In this document: in pieces, positions 19,432 to 28,830 of the stretch
Position numbering within the stretch: the first letter of the stretch is position 1
How the letters are laid out: every line of letters starts with the position of its first letter
From: Bradyrhizobium semiaridum
Lineage (GTDB): Bacteria > Pseudomonadota > Alphaproteobacteria > Rhizobiales > Xanthobacteraceae
Length of the DNA: 64,000 nt
Direction of reading: 5' to 3'
Assembly: GCF_020329505.1 (NCBI RefSeq)
Contig: NZ_JAGKJJ010000012.1
Coordinates: 1-64,000 of the forward strand
Translations under genes and position numbers: made by a program
The notes under the pieces: generated by a model
What the model was told of the DNA's origin: nothing
Seen by the model: the letters and a program-made list of their open reading frames with translations, nothing else
The model's database searches: none

Positions 19432-20217
19432 CTACGCGAACCGTACCGACACCTTTCCCAGCACGCCGAAATCCGCCGCGAACACGTCGCCCGCCGCGAT
19501 CGGCAGCGGCGGGTGGCAGGTGCCTGTCGTGACCACCTCCCCTGCCCGCAAGGTGATGCCGAGCGCGCGCAGTTCGTTGGCGCACCAGGCGAGCGCGACG
19601 CGGGGATCGCCGAGCACGTTCTTGCCGTGGCCGATGGTGCGCTCGCCGCGCAGCGTGATGACCGGGCGCTCCTCCGCGAGATCGCGGGCCCGCCAGTCGG
19701 CGGCGGTCGCTTCGCCCAGCACGAACAGATGCGCGCAGGCATTGTCGGCAATCAACTGCGCCTCGCCCGCTGCGACGAAATCGGCGAAGCGCGAATCCGG
19801 AATCTCGATTGCCGGATGCAGCGTGCCGACCGCGTCGAGCACCTCCTGCACCGTGTAAGGCTGCGCGCGCGGCGGCAGGTCCCGCGCCATGCGGAAGCAG
19901 AATTCCGGCTCGCCGACGCGCATCTCGTTGCCCTTCATCGATGCGGTACCGCCATCGGCGATCACAGTCTCGGCAAGGATGCGCCCGGCCAGCGGGCCCG
20001 CGACATTGATGTGCTTCTGCCCGGCCGCGCTGGTCGCCGCGATCTTCCAGCCGAACAGTTTTTCGCGCGAGGTTTTTTCCAGCGCGGCCTGGATCGCGTA
20101 ACCCTCTACACGGTCGCGCGGGCGGATCGATTCATCGAGATTGCCGAGCTTCGTGCCGGCACGCCAATGATCGGTCAACATCTTCGAGGCGGCGGCGATC
20201 GCGTTGTTGTCGAGCAT
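19432..20217 (-). CDS. 2-keto-4-pentenoate hydratase / fumarylacetoacetate hydrolase family protein
   Basis: 261 residues from ATG 20217. Related enzymes add water to 2-oxo-4-pentenoate or decarboxylate related oxo-acids in meta-cleavage of aromatic compounds. Visible family features are GWKIAATSAAGQKHINVAGP (about residues 57-76), the metal-ligand region GEPEFCF (102-108), EIPDSRF, and GHGKNVLGDPRVALAW near the end. The open frame continues 138 codons upstream, but that part belongs to the neighbouring broken L,D-transpeptidase gene and is not part of this protein. No other catabolic gene is adjacent, so the substrate is unknown. Confidence 0.87.
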   Translation of the reverse strand: MLDNNAIAAASKMLTDHWRAGTKLGNLDESIRPRDRVEGYAIQAALEKTSREKLFGWKIAATSAAGQKHINVAGPLAGRILAETVIADGGTASMKGNEMRVGEPEFCFRMARDLPPRAQPYTVQEVLDAVGTLHPAIEIPDSRFADFVAAGEAQLIADNACAHLFVLGEATAADWRARDLAEERPVITLRGERTIGHGKNVLGDPRVALAWCANELRALGITLRAGEVVTTGTCHPPLPIAAGDVFAADFGVLGKVSVRFA

Positions 20218-20225
20218 GGCGTTTC

Positions 20226-20620
20226 CTATCCGATCACTATCTTCGTGCCCGGCCCCATCCGCCGCAACAGGCGCAGCATCGAGGCCTTCGTCATCGAGAT
20301 GCAACCCGCGGTCGGCGAGAAATTCGGCCGCGCCAGATGCAGGAATACGGCGCTGCCGCGGCCGGCGATGCGCGGCCCGCTGGAAGCGGTCGGCGCGCCA
20401 CCACAGCCTGAGCGGGTGGTAGACGCCGCGCGGCGTGCCGCCATCGCCCTCGCGCTTGTTGGCGAGGATGCCGCCGCGCCCGAGCGCCACCGGCACCACC
20501 CATCCATCCGCCGCCAACCAGCCCCGGCGGGGGTCGCCGGCGGCGCGGCGAACATGAATGGCGGCAAGCGGGCGATCACGCACATCTGTCATATAAGTGA
20601 TTGAAATAGCTGATCTTCCT
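20226..20620 (-). pseudogene. L,D-transpeptidase (YkuD) family gene with internal deletion and frameshift
   Basis: Two frames together spell an incomplete L,D-transpeptidase. The first gives RPLAAIHVRRAAG and GGILANKREGDGGTPRGVY, up to LWWRADRF near 20390. The second resumes with GRGSAVFLHLARPNFSPTAG and CISM, and ends at TAG 20226-20228. The catalytic motif HLAR...SPTAGCISM is intact. Judging from relatives I remember, about 45-50 residues between the two parts are missing and the deletion is not a multiple of three. The intact family cross-links peptidoglycan or attaches proteins to it. As written, the gene cannot make a whole protein. Confidence 0.75.
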
Positions 20621-20835
20621 TTCAGAATCATTCCAAACCGAACTTGCCTTCAAATCCCCGATCGGCATATCTGACGGGGATTGCAGGACATTCACGTCTC
20701 GCCTGCCGATTTTGGGGTAAACTGCGCCGCCTTGTGAATCAGTAACAACCGCCTACCTGAAGCCATATCTACCGGAAGTCCGGCCACGCGCCTGTCCGCT
20801 GCTGGCCACCCCGCCTGCCTCGAAGGATCCTATCT

Positions 20836-21522
20836 ATGGCCAATGCCCGCAAGATCTTGATCGTGGATGACGATACCGATCTGCGCGATACGCTGGTCGA
20901 GCAACTGTCGCTGCACGAGGAATTCGAAGCCTCGGCGGTCGACACCGGCGCCAAGGGCGCCAGCGCCGCCAAAGCCAATTCCCCCGATCTGGTCCTGATG
21001 GACGTCGGCCTGCCCGACACCGATGGCCGCGAAGTGGTCCGCTCGCTCCGCAAGGGCGGCTTCAAGGCCCCGATCATCATGCTGACCGGCCACGACACCG
21101 ATTCCGACACCATCCTTGGTCTCGAATCCGGCGCCAATGACTACGTCGCCAAGCCGTTCCGCTTCGCGGTGCTGCTGGCCCGGATCCGGGCACAGCTGCG
21201 CCAGCATGAGGCCAGCGAGGACGCGGTGTTCTCGGTCGGCCCCTACTCGTTCCGGCCCGGCTCCAAGATGCTGACCGCGGCAAATGCCCGGAAGGTGCGG
21301 CTGACCGAAAAGGAAACCGCGATCCTGCGCTTCCTCTACCGCGCCGGCCAGATGCCGGTGTCGCGCGAGACTCTGCTCCAGGAGGTCTGGGGCTACAATT
21401 CCGGTGTCACCACCCATACCCTGGAAACCCACATCTACCGCCTCCGCCAGAAGATCGAGAAGGACGCCGCCAACCCGGAGATCCTGGTCACGGAAGCCGG
21501 TGGCTACAAGCTGGTGCCGTGA
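20836..21522 (+). CDS. OmpR/PhoB-type response regulator
   Basis: 228 residues. The receiver domain (about 1-120) has the acidic pocket D11-D13, the phospho-acceptor D56, T84 and K106 (VAKPF). The winged-helix domain (about 130-228) contains LTEKETAILRFLYRAG and THTLETHIYRLRQKIE, the recognition helix region. No histidine kinase is encoded next to it, so it is an orphan regulator here. About 200 bases upstream (20632-20835) are free of genes and presumably hold its promoter; I recognise no site in them. Confidence 0.93.
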   Translation: MANARKILIVDDDTDLRDTLVEQLSLHEEFEASAVDTGAKGASAAKANSPDLVLMDVGLPDTDGREVVRSLRKGGFKAPIIMLTGHDTDSDTILGLESGANDYVAKPFRFAVLLARIRAQLRQHEASEDAVFSVGPYSFRPGSKMLTAANARKVRLTEKETAILRFLYRAGQMPVSRETLLQEVWGYNSGVTTHTLETHIYRLRQKIEKDAANPEILVTEAGGYKLVP

Positions 21523-21579
21523 TACGCTTTGCGCTCAACGATTCGTGAAATCGAGGCGCGCTCCGGTCACCGGCCCTGA

Positions 21580-22020
21580 ATGTCGATCGATGATGATGTA
21601 GCCCTGCTCGAGCAGGTCCCCACAATGCGTCTGTTGGGCGACAGCTCCTTGCGCATGCTGGCGATCGGCTCCGAGCAACGCGATTTCAATTCCGGTGACG
21701 TGCTGTTCAAGGCCGGCGACGACGCCGATGCCGGCTACGTCGTGCAGCGCGGCTCGTTCCGCGTGGAGGAAGGCGGCGCCGAGATCGTCGCCGGCCCCGG
21801 CGCGCTGATCGGCGAGCTCGCATTGATCGTGGCGATGAAGCGGCCGTCGACCGCGACCGCGCTGGAGCGCGCCTCCGTCATCCGCGTCGCCCGCAGCCTG
21901 TTCCAGCGCGTGCTGGAGAGCGACCCCGCCGCCGCGCGACGGCTGCGCGACGAAATGGCGATGCGGACCAGCCAGCTCGCCAGCGATATTCTGATGGCGG
22001 GCGCGAAGCTGAGCACGTAG
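21580..22020 (+). CDS. cyclic nucleotide-binding domain protein (Crp-like sensor without DNA-binding domain)
   Basis: 146 residues covering a single cNMP-binding beta-roll. The segment FNSGDVLFKAGDDADAGYVV is the start of the roll, and GPGALIGELALI is the phosphate-binding cassette. The usual RxA residues are replaced by KRPSTATA. After the C-helix the protein stops and no helix-turn-helix follows. It may bind cAMP or c-di-GMP, or no ligand, and act through a partner. It lies 57 bases behind the response regulator in the same direction, so the two could be co-transcribed. Confidence 0.85.
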   Translation: MSIDDDVALLEQVPTMRLLGDSSLRMLAIGSEQRDFNSGDVLFKAGDDADAGYVVQRGSFRVEEGGAEIVAGPGALIGELALIVAMKRPSTATALERASVIRVARSLFQRVLESDPAAARRLRDEMAMRTSQLASDILMAGAKLST

Positions 22021-22039
22021 CTGTCATTGCTCTCCGATC

Positions 22040-22151
22040 CCGTCGTCCTGAGGTGCTCGCCCCTTCGGCGAGCCTCGAAGGATGCATGGCCCGGCTGGTG
22101 GCCGTCGACCCTTCGAGGGCCGCTGAACAAGCGGCCGCCTCAGGGTGATGG
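22040..22151. repeat. palindromic intergenic repeat (family I)
   Basis: CGTCGTCCTGAGGTGCTCGC is mirrored by GCGGCCGCCTCAGGGTGATG. It lies between the convergent cNMP-domain gene and xth and may serve as a terminator. Confidence 0.6.
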
Positions 22152-22192
22152 GTTGGGTCTTGAGTGTGACGGTCTCGGCGGCGCAACGTTGC

Positions 22193-23008
22193 CTAAACCT
22201 CCAGCACCGCGGTGACCGGCACGTGGTCCGACGGGCGCTCCCAGCTGCGGGCGTCGCGGGTAATGGTGAAGTCGCTGACGGAATCCTTCAGCGCGCGCGA
22301 CACCCAGATGTGGTCGAGCCGGCGGCCGCGATCGCCGACGGTCCAGTCGGCGGCGCGGTAGCTCCACCAGGTGTAGACCTTCTCCGACATCGGGATGCGC
22401 TCGCGCGCGATGTCGAACCATTCGCCATGCATCTGGGCGGCGAGCAGCTTTTCGGTCTCGACCGGCGTGTGCGAGACCACCTTCAAGAGCTGCTTGTGCG
22501 ACCAGACGTCGTTCTCATGCGGCGCGACGTTGAGATCGCCGACCAGGATGTGGCGGTCGTCGCCGCGCGGATGCAGCGGCTCGCAGGCTTTCATTTCGTC
22601 GAGGAATTGCAGCTTGTGCTCGAATTTCGGATTGAGCGCGGGATCGGGAATGTCGCCGCCGGCCGGCACGTAGAAATTATGCAGCACCAGCGGTTTTGCG
22701 AGCTGCGCCTTCTCGCCGAAGGACACCGAGATGTGCCGCGAGTCGATCTTGTCGCAGAATGTCCTAATGTCGGTGCTCTCGAACGGCAGCTTCGAGATGA
22801 TGGCGACGCCGTGATAGCCCTTCTGCCCGTTCAGCGCGACGTGCTCATAGCCGAGCCGCTTGAAGCGCTTCAGCGGAAACGCGTCGTCGATGCATTTGGT
22901 CTCCTGCAGGCACAGCACGTCCGGCCGCGCCGCCTTGATGAATTTGGCGACGATGTCGATGCGCAGGCGCACCGAATTGATGTTCCAGGTGGTGACGGAG
23001 AACCGCAT
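22193..23008 (-). CDS. xth: exodeoxyribonuclease III
   Basis: 271 residues. It is an AP endonuclease and 3'-5' exonuclease of base excision repair. The exonuclease-endonuclease-phosphatase fold is shown by TTWNINSVR near the start (N9), LCLQETKC (E36), GDLNVAPHENDVW and the C-terminal SDHVPV with the catalytic Asp-His pair. The length matches ExoIII. It stands between a LolA-like gene and a repeat, and is read in the same direction as the LolA-like gene, about 60 bases downstream of it. Confidence 0.94.
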   Translation of the reverse strand: MRFSVTTWNINSVRLRIDIVAKFIKAARPDVLCLQETKCIDDAFPLKRFKRLGYEHVALNGQKGYHGVAIISKLPFESTDIRTFCDKIDSRHISVSFGEKAQLAKPLVLHNFYVPAGGDIPDPALNPKFEHKLQFLDEMKACEPLHPRGDDRHILVGDLNVAPHENDVWSHKQLLKVVSHTPVETEKLLAAQMHGEWFDIARERIPMSEKVYTWWSYRAADWTVGDRGRRLDHIWVSRALKDSVSDFTITRDARSWERPSDHVPVTAVLEV

Positions 23009-23071
23009 GAGAGCTGCGTCTTAGCACGGTTCTCGATGCGGGATTCGGATTGTCCACAGCTGGAGGGAGCG

Positions 23072-23869
23072 TCAGCCCGGTGACGAGCCTGGGTATGTCG
23101 TAAAATCGATCTTGAACAGCGCCGGGTCGGGCTTCTGCGTCGCGTCGAGATTGTAGACCGCGACGGTGGTGTCGTAGCCCTGCGGATCGGTGACGGTCCA
23201 CTGCTTGAGCTTGCCGTCCTTGGCGCCGACCATCAGCATCAGGCGCGAGGTGCCGACCAGCGCCTGCTTCTCCTCGATGGTAACGCTGACGAACACGTCA
23301 TCGGCGGTGACGCTGACGACGTTGGTGTCCTTCATCAGGTCGATGCGGTCGGACAACAGATAGCGCAGCGGCGTCTGCGACAGCGGGTAGATGTCCTGCG
23401 TGGCGAGCCTGCGATCGCGCACCGCGACCGAGGAGCCGTCGGCGACGATCTCGATCGGGCTCGGATCGTCATACTCGAAGCGCACCTTGCCGGGCTTCTG
23501 GATGTAGAAGTCGCCCTTGGTCTTGGTGCCGTCGGGGCCGACCTGCACGAAATTGCCGACCAGCGTTTGCAGCGACGACAGATAGGCCGACACCTTGGCG
23601 GCCTGCGCCTTCTGGTTGGCGTCGAAGGTCTGAAAGATGTTCGCAGGCACGTTGCGGCGCGGATCGGGGATCACCGGATTCGGCGGTGCCTGGGTGGCGC
23701 CGGTGGTGGTCGGGCCCTTGTCCTGGCTGGCCTGCGCGGCGCCATCGCGGCCCTTGGGCGCGGCCTTTGGCGTCGGCGCGCTCTGCGCGGTGGCCGCGCT
23801 GACGAGCGCAGCGGAGACGAGGAGTGCCAGCGCATGGCGCGAGCCGCGGTGAATGAGGTGTTTTGCCAT
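23072..23869 (-). CDS. LolA-like outer-membrane lipoprotein carrier protein
   Basis: 265 residues. LolA shuttles lipoproteins across the periplasm. There is an N-terminal signal peptide ending around ALVSAATAQS, then a low-complexity Ala/Pro/Lys linker to about residue 75. The LolA fold follows, with LQTLVGNFVQVGPDGTKTKG, FYIQKPGKVRFEYDDPSP and the C-terminal QWTVTDPQGYDTTVAVYNL. The linker is longer than in enteric LolA, as is common in this group. The neighbours are ftsK upstream and xth downstream, the usual alphaproteobacterial arrangement ftsK-lolA-xth. Confidence 0.88.
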   Translation of the reverse strand: MAKHLIHRGSRHALALLVSAALVSAATAQSAPTPKAAPKGRDGAAQASQDKGPTTTGATQAPPNPVIPDPRRNVPANIFQTFDANQKAQAAKVSAYLSSLQTLVGNFVQVGPDGTKTKGDFYIQKPGKVRFEYDDPSPIEIVADGSSVAVRDRRLATQDIYPLSQTPLRYLLSDRIDLMKDTNVVSVTADDVFVSVTIEEKQALVGTSRLMLMVGAKDGKLKQWTVTDPQGYDTTVAVYNLDATQKPDPALFKIDFTTYPGSSPG

Positions 23870-23964
23870 CAGATGTGTCAGATCTCTGTTCGAGGCTCGT
23901 CCCGCTGGGTTACGACCTTATCGTGCCTGATCCGAGGCGGATATGGCTTTTCCGTGGTGTTTGG

Positions 23965-26329
23965 TCAGAACTGGCCCTCTTCCTCGCCGACCAGGATTTC
24001 ACGTTTTCCGGCGTGGTTCGCCGGGCCGACGATACCTTCCAGTTCCATGCGCTCCATCAGGGAAGCGGCGCGGTTATAACCGATTTGCAGCCGGCGCTGA
24101 ATGTAGGAGGTCGACGCCTTGCGGTCGCGCTTGACGATCGCAACCGCCTGCGTGAACAGGTCGCCGCCGCCGTCGCCGCCCATGCCGGTGGAATCGAACA
24201 CCGCGCCGTCCTCGCCCTCGGCAGGCTCTTCCGCGGTCACCGCTTCGAGATATTCCGGCGCGCCTTGCGTCTTCAGATGACGCACCACCTTCTCGACTTC
24301 CTCGTCGGATGCGAACGGGCCGTGCACGCGGCTGATGCGGCCGCCGCCTGCCATGTAAAGCATGTCTCCCTGGCCGAGCAGCTGCTCGGCGCCCATCTCG
24401 CCGAGGATGGTGCGGCTGTCGATCTTCGACGTCACCTGGAAGGCGATGCGGGTCGGGAAGTTGGCCTTGATGGTGCCGGTGATGACGTCGACCGACGGGC
24501 GCTGTGTGGCGAGGATCACATGCAGGCCGGCGGCGCGCGCCATCTGTGCGAGGCGCTGCACCGCGCCTTCGATGTCCTTGCCGGCGACCATCATCAGGTC
24601 GGCCATCTCGTCGACGATGATGACGATGTAGGGCAGCGGCTCGAGGTCGAGCTTCTCCTCCTCGTAGATCGCCTTGCCGGTCTCCTTGTCGAAGCCGGTA
24701 TGCACGGTGCGCGTCAGCTCCTCGCCCTTGGCCCTGGCTTCGATGAGGCGCTGATTGTAGCCGTCGATGTTGCGGACGCCGAGCTTGGCCATCCGCTTGT
24801 AGCGCTCTTCCATCTCGCGCACCGCCCATTTCAGCGCGACCACCGCCTTCTTCGGATCGGTGACGACGGGCGTCAGCAGATGCGGGATGCCGTCATAGAC
24901 GGAGAGTTCGAGCATCTTCGGGTCGACCATGATCAGGCGGCACTGGTCCGGGCGCAGCCGGTAGAGCAAGCTCAAGATCATGGTGTTGATGGCGACCGAT
25001 TTGCCGGAGCCGGTCGTGCCGGCGATCAGCATATGCGGCGTGCGGGCGAGGTCGATGATGACGGGATCGCCGCCGATCGTCTTGCCGAGGCACAGCGGCA
25101 GCTTCGCCACCGATTCGGTGCTCTCCTTGGCGACCAGGAGCTCGCGCAGATAAACCTTCTCGCGATGCGCGTTCGGCAGCTCGATGCCGATCGCGTTGCG
25201 GCCGGCGACGACGGCAACGCGGGCCGACAGCGCGCTCATCGAGCGCGCGATGTCGTCGGACAGGCCGATCACGCGCGACGACTTGATGCCGGGCGCCGGC
25301 TCAAGCTCGTACAGCGTGACCACTGGGCCCGGATTGGCTTTGACGATCTCGCCGCGCACGCCGAAGTCCTGCAGCACGCCTTCCAGCGAGCGCGAGTTGG
25401 TCTCCAGCTCGGCCTTGCTCAACGGCTGGCGATCGCTCGCCTTCGGCGCGCTGAGCACCGAGACCGACGGCAGCTCGAACTTGTCCGAGCTCTTTTTCTT
25501 CGGCTTCGGTTCTGTCTTTTTGCGCGGGGTGCGGGCGACCGGAGCTACGTCGTCCTCGTCTTCCTCACCATCGCCGCCGTGGTCGAAATGTTCGGCGTCG
25601 TCCTCGTCCTCATCATGCTCGGCCGGCGTGATCGAGGGCGCGGCGCGGCCGCCGCCGATATTGGGTTCCTGGCGCTCGAACGCGGCGGCGCGGCCCTGCG
25701 AGGCGCTCGACACCAGCGATTTATAGGCGGTCGTGATCAGCCAGCCGAGCCGCGCCTTGGCGCTCATCAGCGCGTGGAACAGCCAGCCCAGCGAGACCGA
25801 GCTGCTGTCGCCCTCGTCCTCTTCGACGAACGGCTCGTCGTTATCCGCAATCGGCGTCAGTTCGTCGTCCTGCTCCCTGGCGCCCCAGCCGCAAGCGAAC
25901 ACGAAGCTCGCCGCCATCGCCACGAATAGGATCAAGCCAAGCACGACGCGATAGATGAACCCGGGCGGGCCGAATGCCACCGCCGGCGCGCGGAACAGCG
26001 CATCGCCGATCACGCCGCCGAGCCCGGTCGGGAGCGGCCAGGCGGTCCGACACCGGCAGGATCAGCATGATGGCGCCGAGCCCGAGGATCTGCATCAAGA
26101 GGTCGGCGCCGATCGCGCCGGGATAACCGACGACGTTGCGGATCGCGCGCGAGGTGGCGTGGCTCAGCGAGGGATCCTGCACCGACCAGGTCATCAGCGC
26201 CGCGGCGACGACGCCCGACAGCGCGATCAGGCCGAGGCCGGCCAGCTCGCGCAGCCGCCGCACCAGCGCCTCGCGCAGCGAGAGCGGCAGGTGGCCGACC
26301 AGGGGGATGACACGTTCGATTGCAGGCAT
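23965..26329 (-). pseudogene. ftsK: DNA translocase FtsK, interrupted by a deletion with frameshift in the membrane domain
   Basis: The gene starts at ATG 26329 (MPAIERVIPLVGHLPLSLRE) and encodes two membrane segments up to [10 protein letters not shown] near 26056. The frame then breaks. A second frame begins with [16 protein letters not shown] near 26035 and runs to 23965, with one more membrane segment, an acidic linker and a complete motor. The motor has Walker [18 protein letters not shown], and a gamma domain [16 protein letters not shown]. From remembered relatives about 40 residues, including the third membrane helix, are missing at the junction. Translation from an internal GTG at 26013 would give a 682-residue protein with one helix. 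Either the gene is damaged, or the assembly is wrong here. Confidence 0.8.
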
Positions 26330-26351
26330 ACTCAATCTTCGCGCTTGCCGA

Positions 26352-27575
26352 TTAACCCAGGGTTTCGACCAGCCGATGCAATGCCTCGGCCGTGGATTCA
26401 CTGTCGGAGACCAGCGCAAGGCGGATATAGCCCGCGCCCGGATTGAAACCGTCGTTCTGCTCGCGCGCCAGATAGCTGCCGGGAATCACCCGCACGCCGG
26501 CGTCGCGATAGAGCTGCACCGTCACGGCCTCGTCACCGCCGCGATCGGAAACGTCGAGCCAGACGCAGAAGCCGCCGGCCGGCCGCTTGTAGCCGTAGCG
26601 GCTGCCGAGGATCTGGTCGGCGAAATCGAACTTGATGCGATAGAGCCGCCGGTTCTCCTCGACATGCGCCTCGTCGCTGTAGGCGGCGACCGCGACATGC
26701 TGCAGCGGCACCGGCACCTGCGGCGCCGCGACGTTGCGCAGCTCGAGGAACGCGGCCAGAAACTTTTTATCACCGGCGGCGAAGCCGACCCGCATGCCCG
26801 GCAGGTTCGAGCGCTTCGACAGCGATTGGAACGCGACCACGTTGGTGAAGTCGGGTCCCGCGCATTCCAGCATGCTGCCCGGCGCTTCGCGGGTGTAGAT
26901 CTCCGAATAGCATTCGTCGGAGAGGATGATGAAGCCGTGGCGGTCGGCGAGCTGCTTCAGCCGCGTGAAATAGGCACGCGAGGCGACCGAGCCTTGCGGA
27001 TTCGCCGGCGAGGCGATGAAGAACGCCACGGTACGCGCCCATGTCGCCTCGTCGATCGCATCGAGGTCGGGCAGGAAACCGTTGGCGAGCGTGGTCGGCA
27101 AATGGATCTGCTCGCAGCCGGCAGCGCGGGCGCCCGCGCCATAGGCCGGATAGAACGGATTCGGCATCAGGACCGCCGGACGCCCTTTTCGCGGGCTGAC
27201 GTAGCGCGCGGCGGTGATCGCCGCGAAGAACAGCCCCTCGCGGCTGCCATTGAGCACCAGCACCTCGCTCTCCGGATCGACCGGACGCGGCAGCTGGAAC
27301 CGGCTCGACAGCCAGGCCGCCGCCGCGCGGCGGAACGGCTCGATGCCCTTGGCCAACGGATAGCGGCCGAAATCGGCGGTGTGCTTGGCCAGCACCGGCC
27401 CGACGAAGTCCGGCACCGGATGCTGCGGCTCGCCAACTGACAGCGTAATCAAGGGCTTAGCCGGTCGGTAGGGCGCCAGCAGCTCGGTGGTCCGCACGAA
27501 GGGGGAGCGCTCGGCCTGGCCGGGTGCGACATTGCCGGCGCCCTGCGCCACGCCGGATGAGGCGGTCATTGCCAT
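26352..27575 (-). CDS. dapC: class I/II aminotransferase, probable succinyldiaminopimelate transaminase
   Basis: 407 residues. DapC transfers an amino group from glutamate to N-succinyl-2-amino-6-ketopimelate in lysine and peptidoglycan synthesis. Fold-type I features are PNPFYPAYGAGARAAG, SPANPQGSVA, LSDECYSEIY and the PLP lysine in SLSKRSNLPGMRVGF. The motif SKRSNLPG is typical of the DapC branch of aminotransferases. The C-terminal arginine for the alpha-carboxylate lies in GYIRLALV. The dapC call is by family resemblance; other keto-acid substrates are possible. It lies 22 bases upstream of the ftsK start, in the same direction. Confidence 0.85.
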   Translation of the reverse strand: MAMTASSGVAQGAGNVAPGQAERSPFVRTTELLAPYRPAKPLITLSVGEPQHPVPDFVGPVLAKHTADFGRYPLAKGIEPFRRAAAAWLSSRFQLPRPVDPESEVLVLNGSREGLFFAAITAARYVSPRKGRPAVLMPNPFYPAYGAGARAAGCEQIHLPTTLANGFLPDLDAIDEATWARTVAFFIASPANPQGSVASRAYFTRLKQLADRHGFIILSDECYSEIYTREAPGSMLECAGPDFTNVVAFQSLSKRSNLPGMRVGFAAGDKKFLAAFLELRNVAAPQVPVPLQHVAVAAYSDEAHVEENRRLYRIKFDFADQILGSRYGYKRPAGGFCVWLDVSDRGGDEAVTVQLYRDAGVRVIPGSYLAREQNDGFNPGAGYIRLALVSDSESTAEALHRLVETLG

Positions 27576-27713
27576 GTTTGAAGCGCCAGCACTTTCACTG
27601 CGGTCGGAATGAGGAGGGCCGACCGTAAACCGATCAAGTCACCATAGATAGGGCGAGGTTAAGACGCGATTAACCATCGGCGGCCGCGCGGATATTGGCC
27701 TGGATGGGGAACG

Positions 27714-27802
27714 GTAGCCCGGATGCCGCGAAGCGAAATCCGGGGCGGTTCTGTCCTGCGGCGAGGCCGTTTCCGGATCTCGCTTCGCTCCATCCGGACT
27801 AC
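27714..27802. repeat. palindromic intergenic repeat (family C)
   Basis: GTAGCCCGGATGCCGCGAAG is mirrored by TCGCTTCGCTCCATCCGGAC with TAC. It lies in the 311-base gap between dapC and the DUF4349 gene, which holds no other feature that I can see. Further copies are at 28723-28809 and 53122-53208. Confidence 0.75.
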
Positions 27803-27886
27803 GTGCTGGCTTCCGGCAATGACGGCCACCACCCTGCCGCAATGTTCCCGATCTACTTCTGGAACCGTACAACCTGGGGTGGGGAC

Positions 27887-28717
27887 ATGATGAGGGTGAC
27901 CGGCCGGCCGTTGGGGGCGATGGTTCTGCTGCTGCCGTTGCTGGCGGCGTGCGCGCCGGCGCCGAACAATTCAGCGCAGTCCGATTTGCCAGTGGCCGGC
28001 GCGGCACTGCCGGGTAGCGCGCAGGCTGCCAGGCAGTCATTGGCAATCACGCATCGCTATACGCTTCGCGTTCCGAGCGCCGAGACCGAGGCCGTCCAGC
28101 AGAAGCATCTGGCCGAATGCGTGCGGCTCGGCTGCTCCGTCCTGAGCACATCGATCGACCGCGCCAATGAAGGACGCATCGGTGCGCGCACATCGGTCCG
28201 CATCAAGCCGGAATCCTTCGATGCGTTCGCTGCCGCGCTGGCCGCGCCGCCGGCGCAAATCATTATCCATGCGCAATCGGCGGAGGACATGACAGCGCCG
28301 ATCGTCGACGCGGAGCGGCGGCTTGAGGCGAAAACCGTGCTGCGCGATCGCCTCACCGCGATGTTGCGCGATCAGACCGTGAAGACAGCCGCCGATCTGA
28401 TCACGATCGAGCGCGAGCTGGCGCAGGCGCAGAGCGAGATCGAAGCCATCACGGCGCAGCGCGACAGCCTGCGGACCCGCACCGACACGATACGGATCGA
28501 CATTTCATATGTCGGCGCCGCCAGGCAAATCGGCGGGGCCGACCTGTCTCCGATCTACCAGGCCTCCAATGCGATCAACCAGACGGCGGTCAATTCCGTC
28601 TCCTGGCTGATCTGGTTCATCGCCGCAGCAGTGCCGTGGCTTCCCGTGATCGCCGTGGTCTGGTGGGGCACGCGACGCCTGATGCGGCGATGGAGGGTGC
28701 GGAAGCTGCCTGGATAG
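27887..28717 (+). CDS. DUF4349 membrane-anchored lipoprotein
   Basis: 276 residues from ATG 27887 (MMRVTGRPLGAMVLLLPLLA). The signal ends LLAAC, so Cys22 is probably lipidated. The DUF4349 region has AITHRYTLRVPSAETEAV, a charged helical stretch with ADLITIERELAQAQSEIEAI that is probably a coiled coil, and TIRIDISYV. A hydrophobic C-terminal helix is followed by a basic tail. The longer open frame upstream runs through the family C repeat and was rejected. DUF4349 proteins have no settled function. Confidence 0.85.
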   Translation: MMRVTGRPLGAMVLLLPLLAACAPAPNNSAQSDLPVAGAALPGSAQAARQSLAITHRYTLRVPSAETEAVQQKHLAECVRLGCSVLSTSIDRANEGRIGARTSVRIKPESFDAFAAALAAPPAQIIIHAQSAEDMTAPIVDAERRLEAKTVLRDRLTAMLRDQTVKTAADLITIERELAQAQSEIEAITAQRDSLRTRTDTIRIDISYVGAARQIGGADLSPIYQASNAINQTAVNSVSWLIWFIAAAVPWLPVIAVVWWGTRRLMRRWRVRKLPG

Positions 28718-28722
28718 ATCCC

Positions 28723-28809
28723 GTAGCCCGGATGCAGCGAAGCGAAGTCCGAGGCAGGTCCTCCGCGGCGAGACAGTTCCCGGATTGCGCTGCGCTCCAT
28801 CCGGGCTAC
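28723..28809. repeat. palindromic intergenic repeat (family C)
   Basis: GTAGCCCGGATGCAGCGAAG is mirrored by TGCGCTCCATCCGGGCTAC. It starts five bases after the DUF4349 stop codon and abuts a family E repeat. Confidence 0.75.
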
Positions 28810-28830
28810 GCACCGATCGCCGGTCCACAG

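Noticed and set aside
20218..20631. N-terminal 138-codon extension of the pentenoate hydratase, as a fusion protein
   Set aside because: The upstream part is the broken L,D-transpeptidase gene, partly in its wrong frame; the hydratase is complete from ATG 20217.
23863..25929. Rightward 688-codon open frame over ftsK
   Set aside because: It is a shadow of the ftsK motor domain on the opposite strand with no recognisable domain.
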